From Prochlorococcus sp. AG-409-L14 (GTDB lineage Bacteria > Cyanobacteriota > Cyanobacteriia > PCC-6307 > Cyanobiaceae), in the NCBI GenBank assembly GCA_003215545.1, contig QCKF01000008.1:1-52422 (forward strand): DNA of 52,422 bases, given 5' to 3'. Under the pieces are notes generated by a model. It did no database searches, was not told where the DNA came from, and saw only the letters and a list, made by a program, of their open reading frames with translations. The number at the start of each line of letters is the position of its first letter. Position 1 is the first letter of the stretch. The position numbers were made by a program, and so were the translations under genes. Positions 16,789-26,078 of the stretch are shown here, piece by piece.

Positions 16789-17262
16789 CATAGTAGAACA
16801 CTCAGGCCTGTGCCATTAGCAGTATAAGTAGAGATAACTAGAACATACTTTCCCAACAATATTATGTAGGCTAGAGGACTCTATACTGTTCGAATTTATA
16901 CACAGAAGTCAAAGCTGTATTTAATTAATATGCTTGAATTAAATATACTAACTTGTCATTAAAAAATCAAATGAAAAACTACCAGCCCAATAGAGTTACA
17001 CAGCAAAAATGGATAAGACAAACTTTGATAGAAGATGGTCACAGATCGTCAGTGGTGATTATTACGAAAAGTAGTAACAAAGGTAATAATTATCGAGAAA
17101 GAGGAGCAAAAAAAACTTAAGAAAAGAATATTAAGTAATTAATGTTAAAAAGAGCCAAGACTTAAATATATGTACAAATGCTTAGATTTATTATCTAATT
17201 CACATCTGCGTACCACAAATAGGAAATTTACATAAGAATAATCATAGTGAAGAGGAAGGACA
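16789..17262. other. Intergenic region (474 bp) after recC
   Basis: AT-rich spacer between recC and the methyltransferase-like gene. It holds a possible 49-codon gene (16971-17120). The remaining sequence shows no convincing hairpin, RNA gene or repeat. The promoter of the downstream gene is expected near its 3' end. Confidence 0.4.
16971..17120 (+). CDS. Possible 49-aa basic peptide
   Basis: ATG at 16971 opens 49 codons to TAA at 17118. The peptide is polar and basic (QQKWIRQTLIEDGHRSS in the middle, ERGAKKT at the end), with no membrane helix or Cys. There is no clear Shine-Dalgarno site; an A-rich tract precedes the ATG. The composition is coherent enough to list but could be chance. Confidence 0.25.
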   Translation: MKNYQPNRVTQQKWIRQTLIEDGHRSSVVIITKSSNKGNNYRERGAKKT

Positions 17263-17826
17263 TTGAAAAACAAGGAAAATCTTAAAAAAGCAGAATCGAT
17301 TTATCAAGCCTTGTCTGGCTGGGAACTCACCTGGAAGGGCTTAACTGATAATAGTCGTGGAGAATGGTGGCTACTTGCACAAGTCGCAATTCTTGCTTCC
17401 CATGCAGTAGCCCCTTGGCCATCAATAACTAATATCAATTATCAATGGCCACCTACATTGACTTATATTGGAGGCATTGGTTTTGTTTTTAGTCTCATAC
17501 TTATAATAAAAGCATTAATAGATCTAGGAACTAGCCTCTCCCCACTGCCAGAACCCAAAGCCAATGCAAGTCTAGTAATACACGGCGCATACAAAAGATG
17601 TAGACATCCCTTATATCAAGCATTAGTAATTAGCTCAATAAGTATTTGCATTACTCTTGGAAGTATAATTCACTTGATTTTATTTATAATTCTTTGTTTA
17701 ATATTAAGGGGTAAGGCCAAAAGAGAAGAAGAAAGTCTTTTAAAAATCCACCCTGATTACAAACTCTATAAAAAGGTTACCCCTGCAATAATACCAAGAC
17801 TACCTTTGCTAGACTGGCGTAAATAA
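17263..17826 (+). CDS. Membrane methyltransferase-like protein (ICMT/PEMT fold)
   Basis: A 187-aa protein with about four hydrophobic segments. The C-terminal half has the isoprenylcysteine carboxyl methyltransferase / phospholipid methyltransferase signature: HGAYKRCRHPLYQ (the RHPxY core that binds S-adenosylmethionine), then a hydrophobic hairpin, REEESLL and a Y(K)xYKKxTP ending. The substrate cannot be told; cyanobacteria lack protein prenylation of the eukaryotic type, so lipid or small-molecule methylation is likelier. The start is TTG at 17263 with GAGGAAGGA just upstream. It sits between recC and recB, both on the plus strand, and may be transcribed with recB. Confidence 0.75.
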   Translation: MKNKENLKKAESIYQALSGWELTWKGLTDNSRGEWWLLAQVAILASHAVAPWPSITNINYQWPPTLTYIGGIGFVFSLILIIKALIDLGTSLSPLPEPKANASLVIHGAYKRCRHPLYQALVISSISICITLGSIIHLILFIILCLILRGKAKREEESLLKIHPDYKLYKKVTPAIIPRLPLLDWRK

Positions 17827-17918
17827 AACATTAACTATAAAAAAGATGCTGAAAAAATCTAAATAAAATATATGTATGCATTCAAAATCAGACATTTGTC
17901 TTCTAAGGAAAATACATA

Positions 17919-20900
17919 ATGACCAGGACCGAAGACATGACTAAAGAATATCCTTTCGGAGCCAATGCCTATCCCCTCGACCCTGGACTAAGACTTATTG
18001 AAGCAAGTGCTGGTACAGGGAAAACATTTGCCATAGCACATCTAGTCCTGAGACTTATTGCCGAGAAGAAAATACCAATAACAGAAATTCTTGTAGTGAC
18101 ATTTACTGAAGCTGCAGCAAATGAATTAAAGGCAAGAATAAGCAAACGACTTGAAAATGCACTTAAAGGAATAGAGTCTGTGAACAACGAAGTTGTAGCA
18201 GAAGATAAAATTCTTCTAGAATGGCTAACAAAACAGCGAGAAGACTCTCAGAATCGTCAACAAATAATTTGTTTACTAGCTAATGCATTAGAAAACATTG
18301 ACATAGCTGATGTCACAACAATACATGGTTTTTGCAGAAGAACCTTAAAGCGTGAAGCATTATTAGGGTTCTTTCCCATTGATCTGAAAATAGAAGGAGA
18401 CGATCATAAATTAATATTTGAAGTTGCCCACGAATATTGGCAAACACACATCCTGGGTCTAAGTCCATACGACATAAAGGGAATAGATGATGCAGGAATT
18501 AGTCCTGAGAAACTAGCTATTCAACTACTCAAATTAGATAATGAACCAAGTCTTGTATTTGAAGCCAAAGATATTGAATTTACAGAGCCTCTAATTGATC
18601 AATTTGATAAATGGATCCTTGAATTCTGGACGGATTTCTGTTTACTTTGGAAAAATTTCGGTACAGACTTAGAGGAAGGTTTTAAAGAAATTGCTTCAGA
18701 GTGGAAGACACAAGGAGCACTTGATACAAAACCATTTAGTCCTAAACCAATAAAAGATCGTGAACAGATAATTACTGAATGGATCAAAGATATGAATATC
18801 TCCCATCAAGAGGGGAGGCCCACATATGCAGATATACGAAATCAAACACTCATTGAAAAATATTATCATCCAGCAGTTTTTAACGATGTTGCATGTAGAT
18901 GCGGAAATGAAGACTATGAACTAATCAATCCAAAACTACAAAAAGCCTTTTCACAATTATGGGATGGTCCTGCAGAAAAAACCTGGGCTCACGCATTGAA
19001 ATGGTGTCTAATTAATCTGTCTGAACGTAGAGTCAAGAATGGGACAACAAGTTACGCAGGGCTTCTTAAAGCACTAGATCCTGGACCAAAACATTCTGAA
19101 AAATTTCTGTTAGATCATGAATCGATTCCTCCATTGATACAACGCATTCGAAGTAGGTATAAAGCTGCTTTAATAGATGAATTTCAAGATACAGATCCAG
19201 TCCAATGGAGAATCCTGAAAGCAACATTTGGAGATAGCAAATTACATTTGCTATTAATGGTTGGCGATCCAAAGCAAGCTATATACAAGTTCCGTGGAGG
19301 AAGTCTCAATACCTACTTGTCTGCAAGAAAGCATGTTGACCACATACACATTTTGAGAGAGAACTTCCGAACATCGGAAGATTTAATGAATGGAATAAAT
19401 AACTTAATGTCCAAGGGGCTACTTAGATCTTCGCTTAATGTCCCAACTTTATATCCTCAAATCAAAGAAGAGTCATTACCTCTTTCGAAAGGTGACTACC
19501 CACTCCAAATACTAACTATGGAAGACTCCTTTATAAAGGAAGATTCAATAGATTTACCTTTACCTACAAAAAGTAGTCTTGAAGAGAAGATCTCAATAGC
19601 AATAGGCAATAAAGTTCTAGAACTACTACAAAGCTACGATAACGAATTAACTCCTGATGAAATATGCATTCTGGTAAATAGACATGAGCAAGCAAAGAGT
19701 ATTCGAGAAGGGCTTATTTCATTGGGAATACCAACTCGACTGATAAGTCAAGGTGATATTTTCTCAAGTGAAGCAGGAGAAGTCTTACAAAGGTTTCTTG
19801 ACTGCTTAGCTAACAAAGGCAACACTAAAAATCTCAAATTAGTAGCCTGCTCGCCGTTGATACAATGGAATGCAGAAGAGCTTCGTAGGGCAAACGAGGA
19901 TGGAAGAATTGATTTATTAGCAATTAAATTTAGAAAATTAGCAGATGATTTACCCAAAAAGGGCCTTATAACATGCCTTTCAGAGCTTCTTGAAGGACAA
20001 AATTTAGCCAATCTCTCATTACGAGGAAGAATTCTTACTGATTTATTCCAATGCGCTCGTCTTGTAGAAGAGGTAATACATCTTCAATGTCTTGATGCAT
20101 ATGGCGCCTCTCGGTGGCTTATGCATCAACGACTACAACAGAGTGAGACGGTTCCTGATGATCGACAACCTCATAGCGACATGGAAGAAAATGCAATCAA
20201 CATAATGACAATTCATCGTAGTAAAGGACTTGAATTTAAAGTTGTAATTTGCCCATACTTATGGCAAACATCTCCAAAAGAACATGGACCACTATGGCGA
20301 TTAGAACATGCTAATTCCTGGCTGCTATCCACCAACAGTCGATGGGGGGAAGGGAAGTTCGCAGCTAAAGAAGCTTGGCTAGAGTCCCTAAAAGAATCAG
20401 AAAGACTTGCGTATGTTGCTTTTACTCGCGCAAGGTGTCAGTTAATTTTACTCTGGACAAGATGTCTGAATCAAGAGGGTAATCCACTCGCAACTTTCCT
20501 GTTTGGTCCAGAAGCTATTAATGCTAATATTGCTGATCTAACAATGGAGAAAATGTATAAATGGATCAAGAAAAATAATATTAAATCAACTATAAAGACA
20601 GCAAACCAAAAAATTATAGATGGTAAATGGAAGCCTATAAAACAATCTGGAAACATATTACTGGGACCCAAACCAAAAAGATTATTAGAAACCAGTTGGG
20701 GTCGAAGTAGCTATTCAAGGTGGATTAGCAATGAGAATAGTTTTGATTACATTAATCTAATTGAGCCATACGAAATAGAAGAGGGAAGAGACATTGACCA
20801 ACAAATATCTCAAGAGATTGGAACTGAATCAGAAAATATAATCTACCCAACTATTTCGCATCAGTCATTCAAGAGCATATGGTCTAGTAAGGGGCCTTTG

Positions 20901-21713
20901 GCAGATTTTCCATGCGGTTCAGGAGCTGGTGACTGCCTACACAAAATACTGGAGAAAATAGACTTCACCCAAAGCCTAACAAATGCAGATACAGAAAAAA
21001 TAATAGAAGACGAGCTTTCTAAAAGTGGATTTAGTAAGGATTTAAAGAACGGAGTACAAAAAGGTCTTGAAAGAACTCTTTATACAGAATTAAGTGGCTC
21101 AGTTGGTAATCTAAGATTAAAAGAACTTAGCAGTAGGAGAAGGCTCTCAGAATTATCATTTGACCTGCCTATTGCGCAAGCTAGTAATCCAATAAGAAGC
21201 TCGGACCTATCGAGTGTGTTCACGAAGAATCCAGAGTATAATTTTGGTAAAGAATACTCCAAACAAATAAGAGATTTGAAGATATGCAGCAATGGCTTCT
21301 TTACAGGTTCGATAGATCTAGTTTTTACGGACAAGGAAGATATAAACAAAGCACGTTGGTGGGTAGCCGATTGGAAAAGTAATTGGCTTGGAAAACGAGA
21401 TGAGAATGGGGAAGTTATATCATGTGGGCCAATAGATTATATAAAGCCTAAGATGGAGAAACAAATGATAATTCATCACTACCCACTTCAAGCACATTTG
21501 TATCTCCTAGCCTTACATCGTTTTCTTAAATGGAGACTTCGAAATTATTCTCCAGAAAGAAATCTGGGTGGATATATTTATATTTTTCTTAGAGGTTTAC
21601 CTAGTCGCGAAGAAATTCTTGAGAATTCCTCGCATGAAGATATCCCTGGATTATTTATTGAACCTGCACCAATAGAAAGGATCCTAGAATTAGACAATTT
21701 GTTTAGAGGATAA
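17919..21713 (+). CDS. recB: Exodeoxyribonuclease V subunit RecB
   Basis: A 1264-aa UvrD-like helicase with a C-terminal nuclease. Helicase motifs in order: Walker A ASAGTGKTFAIAHL, ALIDEFQDTDPVQW (II), MVGDPKQAIYKFRGG (III), ENFRTSEDL (IV), MTIHRSKGLEFKVV (V) and YVAFTRARCQ (VI). The nuclease shows GDCLHKILE, TGSIDLVF and VADWKSNWLG (the family's DYKSN with Tyr to Trp), then PLQAHLYLLAL. It unwinds with 3'-5' polarity and cuts DNA until Chi, in double-strand break repair. ATG at 17919 follows AAGGAAA; a second in-frame ATG at 17937 is possible. recD begins 3 bp after it. Confidence 0.95.
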   Translation: MTRTEDMTKEYPFGANAYPLDPGLRLIEASAGTGKTFAIAHLVLRLIAEKKIPITEILVVTFTEAAANELKARISKRLENALKGIESVNNEVVAEDKILLEWLTKQREDSQNRQQIICLLANALENIDIADVTTIHGFCRRTLKREALLGFFPIDLKIEGDDHKLIFEVAHEYWQTHILGLSPYDIKGIDDAGISPEKLAIQLLKLDNEPSLVFEAKDIEFTEPLIDQFDKWILEFWTDFCLLWKNFGTDLEEGFKEIASEWKTQGALDTKPFSPKPIKDREQIITEWIKDMNISHQEGRPTYADIRNQTLIEKYYHPAVFNDVACRCGNEDYELINPKLQKAFSQLWDGPAEKTWAHALKWCLINLSERRVKNGTTSYAGLLKALDPGPKHSEKFLLDHESIPPLIQRIRSRYKAALIDEFQDTDPVQWRILKATFGDSKLHLLLMVGDPKQAIYKFRGGSLNTYLSARKHVDHIHILRENFRTSEDLMNGINNLMSKGLLRSSLNVPTLYPQIKEESLPLSKGDYPLQILTMEDSFIKEDSIDLPLPTKSSLEEKISIAIGNKVLELLQSYDNELTPDEICILVNRHEQAKSIREGLISLGIPTRLISQGDIFSSEAGEVLQRFLDCLANKGNTKNLKLVACSPLIQWNAEELRRANEDGRIDLLAIKFRKLADDLPKKGLITCLSELLEGQNLANLSLRGRILTDLFQCARLVEEVIHLQCLDAYGASRWLMHQRLQQSETVPDDRQPHSDMEENAINIMTIHRSKGLEFKVVICPYLWQTSPKEHGPLWRLEHANSWLLSTNSRWGEGKFAAKEAWLESLKESERLAYVAFTRARCQLILLWTRCLNQEGNPLATFLFGPEAINANIADLTMEKMYKWIKKNNIKSTIKTANQKIIDGKWKPIKQSGNILLGPKPKRLLETSWGRSSYSRWISNENSFDYINLIEPYEIEEGRDIDQQISQEIGTESENIIYPTISHQSFKSIWSSKGPLADFPCGSGAGDCLHKILEKIDFTQSLTNADTEKIIEDELSKSGFSKDLKNGVQKGLERTLYTELSGSVGNLRLKELSSRRRLSELSFDLPIAQASNPIRSSDLSSVFTKNPEYNFGKEYSKQIRDLKICSNGFFTGSIDLVFTDKEDINKARWWVADWKSNWLGKRDENGEVISCGPIDYIKPKMEKQMIIHHYPLQAHLYLLALHRFLKWRLRNYSPERNLGGYIYIFLRGLPSREEILENSSHEDIPGLFIEPAPIERILELDNLFRG

Positions 21714-21716
21714 ATC

Positions 21717-23429
21717 ATGATGGAAGGATTAGTTACAAAGAAATACTCAAAAGAGTTGAGTATTGCTTTGTATCAAGCATTACTAAGAAGGATCCCACCT
21801 AAAAAGAATTCAAAATATTTAGAAGACATAGTTAATACTCTTATGGACGCACTATCAAGGGGGGATATCTATTTAGATTTTGAACTACCCTCAACTCTCA
21901 ATGAGCTAAAAATGGAAGGCTGGCCAATAGCTCATAAAAAAGCTCTTCATGAAAGTGGATGGCTGGATGGAGAACAAGCACCTCTTGTTTTGGAAAAGAA
22001 TTATTTAAGTTGGCGAAAATGGAATGAAGAGATGAATCTAGTAATCAAAGAACTTCTACATCGATCAAAACAAGAGCTAAAAGAATCAAATTTATGTCCC
22101 AACTTATCCATTCAAACTTACATAGCAAAACAACTAAATAAAGAACAAATGGATGCCGTTAATGCAGTTTATAATGAAAAAGTAATCCTTCTAAGTGGTG
22201 GTCCAGGCACTGGTAAGACTAGTACTATAGTAAATATGCTAGTAAAAGCACTTTCTATAAATGAAAGTCTGAACATCGGCTTATCAGCTCCAACAGGAAA
22301 AGCAGCTAGAAGATTGAATAAGGCTATTAAAGAAAACCTCTCGCATATAGATAATAGTTACAAAGACCTATTACTAAATATTCCTTGCATGACATTACAT
22401 GCCTGGCTTCAAGCTCAACCTTCAGGTTTTTTTAAAAACAGCCAGAACCCCATCTCACTTGAAATGCTAGTAATTGATGAGATGTCAATGGTAGATCTGT
22501 CTTTAATGAAAGGATTATTAGACGCAATACCAAATAATTGTCAATTAATATTGGTCGGAGATCCTCGCCAATTACCTCCAGTAGGGTGCGGAGCAGTTTG
22601 GAGTCATTTACAAAGAAAAGAAGTTCGTGAAGAATTTGCACATGGGAATATTCATTTAATAAAAACTTATAGAAATCATGGAGAAATTGCACAATTAGCT
22701 GAAAAACTCACCAGCAAGGGTGAAGTTGGATTCTGGATGAATTTTTCAGAGCAACAAAACTCAAATAATATTGGACTATATAGCTCTGAAATGCAGCATA
22801 TACCAAGCCTTCTGATCGATGAAGTTAATAAGCACCAAAACAAACTAAATAAACTTGCAAAACAATTAGTTAATCTAGAAATCAACATATCGGATTTAGA
22901 GCAAAGTCAAAAGCCTGATCTAATAGATATATCAAAAAGCCTTCTCTCTTATCTAGACGAATTGTTGATTCTCTGTCCAAAGAAAAATGGCCTATGGGGT
23001 GTAAACCAAGTTAACAAGTCATTCCTAGGATTAAGCTATGAGAAAGGTGTTCAAGACTGGCCGGAAGGAACACCTGTAATGTGCACACAAAATCAAACAG
23101 AGTTAGGTCTTGCGAATGGAGACATAGGCGTCGCGATAGGAAAGGGAAATAAGCGAAGATTATTATATGAAGTAAACCTTAATGGGAAAGAAAGCCTAAT
23201 AAAGCTTATACATCCCGCACGTCTTATAAAAGTCGAGCCTGCTATCGCGATGACAATTCACAAATCTCAAGGCAGTGAAGCTACGCACATAATCTTATTA
23301 TGGCCAGATAAAAGTATTAAAACTGAGGCACAGACTCCTACTTATGAAAGCAATTATCAATCGAAACTACTATATACAGCTATTACAAGAGCTAAAAATA
23401 GATTAGACCTCTTCACTCCTTCCTATTAG
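21717..23429 (+). CDS. recD: Exodeoxyribonuclease V subunit RecD
   Basis: A 570-aa superfamily 1B (5'-3') helicase. Motifs: SGGPGTGKTSTIVNML (Walker A), APTGKAARRL (Ia), VIDEMSMVDLSLM (II), LVGDPRQLPPVGCGAVW (III), MTIHKSQGSEATHIILL (V) and YTAITRAKNRLDLF (VI). The N-terminal 130 residues are the RecB-binding region. It is RecD1-sized (not the longer RecD2) and adjacent to recB, confirming a true RecBCD. It starts with ATG three bases after the recB stop, consistent with translational coupling. Confidence 0.94.
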   Translation: MMEGLVTKKYSKELSIALYQALLRRIPPKKNSKYLEDIVNTLMDALSRGDIYLDFELPSTLNELKMEGWPIAHKKALHESGWLDGEQAPLVLEKNYLSWRKWNEEMNLVIKELLHRSKQELKESNLCPNLSIQTYIAKQLNKEQMDAVNAVYNEKVILLSGGPGTGKTSTIVNMLVKALSINESLNIGLSAPTGKAARRLNKAIKENLSHIDNSYKDLLLNIPCMTLHAWLQAQPSGFFKNSQNPISLEMLVIDEMSMVDLSLMKGLLDAIPNNCQLILVGDPRQLPPVGCGAVWSHLQRKEVREEFAHGNIHLIKTYRNHGEIAQLAEKLTSKGEVGFWMNFSEQQNSNNIGLYSSEMQHIPSLLIDEVNKHQNKLNKLAKQLVNLEINISDLEQSQKPDLIDISKSLLSYLDELLILCPKKNGLWGVNQVNKSFLGLSYEKGVQDWPEGTPVMCTQNQTELGLANGDIGVAIGKGNKRRLLYEVNLNGKESLIKLIHPARLIKVEPAIAMTIHKSQGSEATHIILLWPDKSIKTEAQTPTYESNYQSKLLYTAITRAKNRLDLFTPSY

Positions 23430-23592
23430 CAAGTGAAGACAAATAAATACGAATTTCATGTCATTAGATACCAAATCGTAAATAAAACTCCGATTTGAAA
23501 TACCCGAATAGCCTTAATGATAAATTAAACAGACAAACCTTTGAGAAGGCGAGTCAACACGGCGCGGTGTCTTACCGATTGGACGTTGTCTG

Positions 23593-23615
23593 CCTGATTT
23601 AAAGGACTAATCAGG
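23593..23615 (+). promoter_or_regulatory. Hairpin in the leader of the DEAD-box helicase gene
   Basis: CCTGATT at 23593-23599 pairs perfectly with AATCAGG at 23609-23615, leaving a nine-base loop TAAAGGACT that carries a Shine-Dalgarno-like AAAGGA. The ATG of the helicase gene is 17 bases after the stem. An upstream ACAC/GTGT hairpin lies near 23557-23570. No ribosome site lies directly before the ATG. A role in translational or cold control is inference. Confidence 0.4.
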
Positions 23616-23631
23616 TCAACGCCCTAACCAG

Positions 23632-25461
23632 ATGCTGAATACAGAAGCGCACGAAGAGAAATCGTGTTCAAAAAATCTCGATTTGGCTAAAACGTCAGAA
23701 GGAACGGAGCCAAAAATAAGTAGTAAATCAACCATCAGCTCTAATCCCAAAAACAAAACACTGACAATCAATGAAGAAGAAAGTTCCTTAAACAATTCAG
23801 AGTCACAAGGTTTCCATGGTTTTGGTTTCAGTGAGGCATTACTCAATACTCTTGAGGCAAAGGGGTATAAGGAACCTTCTCCAATTCAAAGTGCGGCTTT
23901 CCCAGATCTCATGCTTGGACGAGATCTAGTTGGTCAAGCACAAACAGGTACAGGTAAGACAGCAGCATTTGCATTACCTCTTTTAGAGAGGTTAGAAAAA
24001 GATCAGAAACTACCTCAAGTTCTGGTACTCGCACCAACACGCGAACTTGCGATGCAAGTAGCAGAATCTTTTCGTGCTTACGCTGCCGGACATCCTCACC
24101 TCAAAATTCAAGCAATTTATGGAGGGGCTGATTTTCGATCTCAAATAAATAACCTCAGAAGAGGTGTTGACGTCATTGTAGGTACACCCGGACGTGTTAT
24201 GGACCATATGCGACAAGGAACATTAAATACAAAGGGATTAAGAAGTCTTGTTCTAGACGAAGCAGATGAAATGCTTCGAATGGGGTTTATAGATGATGTC
24301 GAATGGATTCTTGAACAATTACCAGAAGACCGCCAAATGGTTTTGTTTTCTGCGACGATGCCTTCTGAAATACGCAGATTATCAAAACGTTATTTACATG
24401 AACCAGCAGAAATAACCATTAAAAAGCGTGCCCAAGAAGCACATCTTATCCAACAACATTATATAACTATTCAAAATAGCTATAAACTTGAGGCTTTGAA
24501 ACGTGTCCTAGAGGCATTGACAATTGAAGGCGTAATAATCTTTGCAAGAACTAAATCAATAACCTTAACAATATCAGAATGCCTAGAGAGGTCAGGTCAT
24601 GACGTAGCTGTTCTAAACGGAGATGTTCCACAGAATCAAAGAGAGCGTACTGTAGAACGACTACGAAAAGGAGACATAAATGTATTAGTTGCAACAGATG
24701 TTGCAGCAAGAGGCCTAGATGTAGAACGTATCGATTTAGTTATTAATTACGATATTCCCTTCGATAGTGAGGCATATATACATCGAATTGGCCGGACGGG
24801 AAGAGCTGGAAGAAGTGGGAAAGCAATCCTTTTCGTAAATCCTAGAGAAAGACGTTTTGTAAATAACCTTGAAAGAGCAGTTGGGCAGACAATTGAGCAA
24901 ATGGAAATTCCAAAAAACGAATTAATCAATAAATGTCGATTAGAAAGGTTGAAAAACAAACTTATTTCCGCCGCAAAAAATGGAAGGGATCATGAGGAAG
25001 AGATAAGCATTTTACAAAAACTTGTTGATGAAGTAAGCGAGGAACATGAATTGAGCCCAGATGAACTCGCCTTTGCAGCCATTAACATGGCTATCGGTTC
25101 AGCACCTCTTTTAATAAAGGGTGATGAAAGCTGGTTAAAAAAATCTCCTGGCAAAAATTCTCGTAAAGATGAGCGTAACGATTCACTCTCTAGGCGAAGG
25201 AATGAACGTAGAAGCCAGCCAGAGAGTCATATGGAACGTTTCCGAGTAGAAGTTGGTCACCGTGATCGAGTAAAGCCAGGTAATCTTGTAGGAGCCATTG
25301 CCAATGAAACTGGGCTTCAAGGCAAGATGATTGGAAGAATACAAATTTTTGATTGTTACAGCCTTGTAGATCTACCTAAAGGAATGCCAGAAGAAGTCTT
25401 TAAAGAATTAAAAAGATTAAAAGTAATGAATAGGGAGCTTCAAATCCAACGAAATGCTTGA
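23632..25461 (+). CDS. deaD: DEAD-box ATP-dependent RNA helicase (DeaD/CsdA type)
   Basis: A 609-aa RNA helicase. After a low-complexity polar N-terminus (1-60) come the Q motif (FGFSEALLN...EPSPIQ), AQTGTGKTAAFALP (I), APTRELAMQV (Ia), VLDEADEML (II), LFSATMP (III) and HRIGRTGRAGRSGKA (VI). The C-terminus has a DbpA-type RNA-binding domain (FRVEVGHRDRVKPGNLVGAI...), placing it with DeaD/CsdA, which act in ribosome assembly, mRNA turnover and cold adaptation. It may correspond functionally to the redox/cold-responsive CrhR of other cyanobacteria, but orthology is not shown. Its leader is structured. Confidence 0.93.
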   Translation: MLNTEAHEEKSCSKNLDLAKTSEGTEPKISSKSTISSNPKNKTLTINEEESSLNNSESQGFHGFGFSEALLNTLEAKGYKEPSPIQSAAFPDLMLGRDLVGQAQTGTGKTAAFALPLLERLEKDQKLPQVLVLAPTRELAMQVAESFRAYAAGHPHLKIQAIYGGADFRSQINNLRRGVDVIVGTPGRVMDHMRQGTLNTKGLRSLVLDEADEMLRMGFIDDVEWILEQLPEDRQMVLFSATMPSEIRRLSKRYLHEPAEITIKKRAQEAHLIQQHYITIQNSYKLEALKRVLEALTIEGVIIFARTKSITLTISECLERSGHDVAVLNGDVPQNQRERTVERLRKGDINVLVATDVAARGLDVERIDLVINYDIPFDSEAYIHRIGRTGRAGRSGKAILFVNPRERRFVNNLERAVGQTIEQMEIPKNELINKCRLERLKNKLISAAKNGRDHEEEISILQKLVDEVSEEHELSPDELAFAAINMAIGSAPLLIKGDESWLKKSPGKNSRKDERNDSLSRRRNERRSQPESHMERFRVEVGHRDRVKPGNLVGAIANETGLQGKMIGRIQIFDCYSLVDLPKGMPEEVFKELKRLKVMNRELQIQRNA

Positions 25462-25756
25462 CTTATTTACTAATGCATCAAACAAAAAGACTTTAACCTT
25501 ATGTCTAACTATGGTCATTGCATCATTACATAATCCAATACATAGCCAAACTATTAGCTTTACTGGCTTAATAACAAAGATATGTCTCCAAAAATTCAAT
25601 GAAGAAATGGATAAAGTGTCCATAATACCACCGGAAGGCATGAGCAAATATACCTGCAAATGTTTTCTTAAGAACATCAGTCATGGCTTATCCCTACGAG
25701 CAGCTCAAAGCAAGTGTAGAAGCTTGGCAACAAATAAATATAGGATATTAGATTAG
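25454..25756 (+). CDS. Small exported Cys-containing protein, 100 aa
   Basis: The ATG lies inside the last codons of deaD (8-bp overlap, different frame). Residues 11-31 look like a signal peptide (KKTLTLCLTMVIASLHNPIH then SQT). The mature part carries YTCKCFLKNI (Cys 68 and 70) and a C-terminal Cys88 in AAQSKCR, with the spacing C-x-C...GxS..A...C that I associate with small secreted proteins of picocyanobacteria. A disulfide is plausible. I do not know a family name. The overlap with deaD suggests co-translation, though cold control of both is only a guess. Confidence 0.55.
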   Translation: MLDLFTNASNKKTLTLCLTMVIASLHNPIHSQTISFTGLITKICLQKFNEEMDKVSIIPPEGMSKYTCKCFLKNISHGLSLRAAQSKCRSLATNKYRILD

Positions 25757-26078
25757 ATTAGATTGAATAAATAGTAAGTCCATATGACCTAGGAATTAAT
25801 TCATTATTTAAGTAGACTATCTGAAAGATAAGTTGTAAAAATATCAAGTATCATCTTAACAAGTCCTTCCAAACAAGGGCCTCGATACTTAATTCATAAC
25901 GTGAATTTCACTTTATGGAACCTACTCCTCCGATTGCCTATAACTTATAATCAATTTGCCACAGCTCCAAAGGCCCCAAACGGCTCGCTCCCCAAGCTTC
26001 AGCTTCGCGCTTCAGCATTAAAGGACTTTCCTTTTTGGACCAAGGCTTTTCTGATCAGTCCCATTAGTCCCATTAGGA
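25757..26078. other. Intergenic region (322 bp), leader of the RRM gene
   Basis: It begins in three and a half ATTAG pentamers (25747-25764). From about 25960 the DNA becomes C-rich compared with its surroundings (CCCCAAACGGCTCGCTCCCC), with an AGCTTCAGCTTCGCGC segment, and ends with a direct repeat AGTCCCATT x2 (26057-26074) touching AGGA and the ATG. The C-rich part probably is the 5' untranslated leader of the RNA-binding protein gene. Confidence 0.45.

Noticed and set aside
25747-25764. ATTAG tandem repeat as a CRISPR or attachment site
   Set aside because: Only three and a half five-base units; no spacers, integrase or tRNA nearby.
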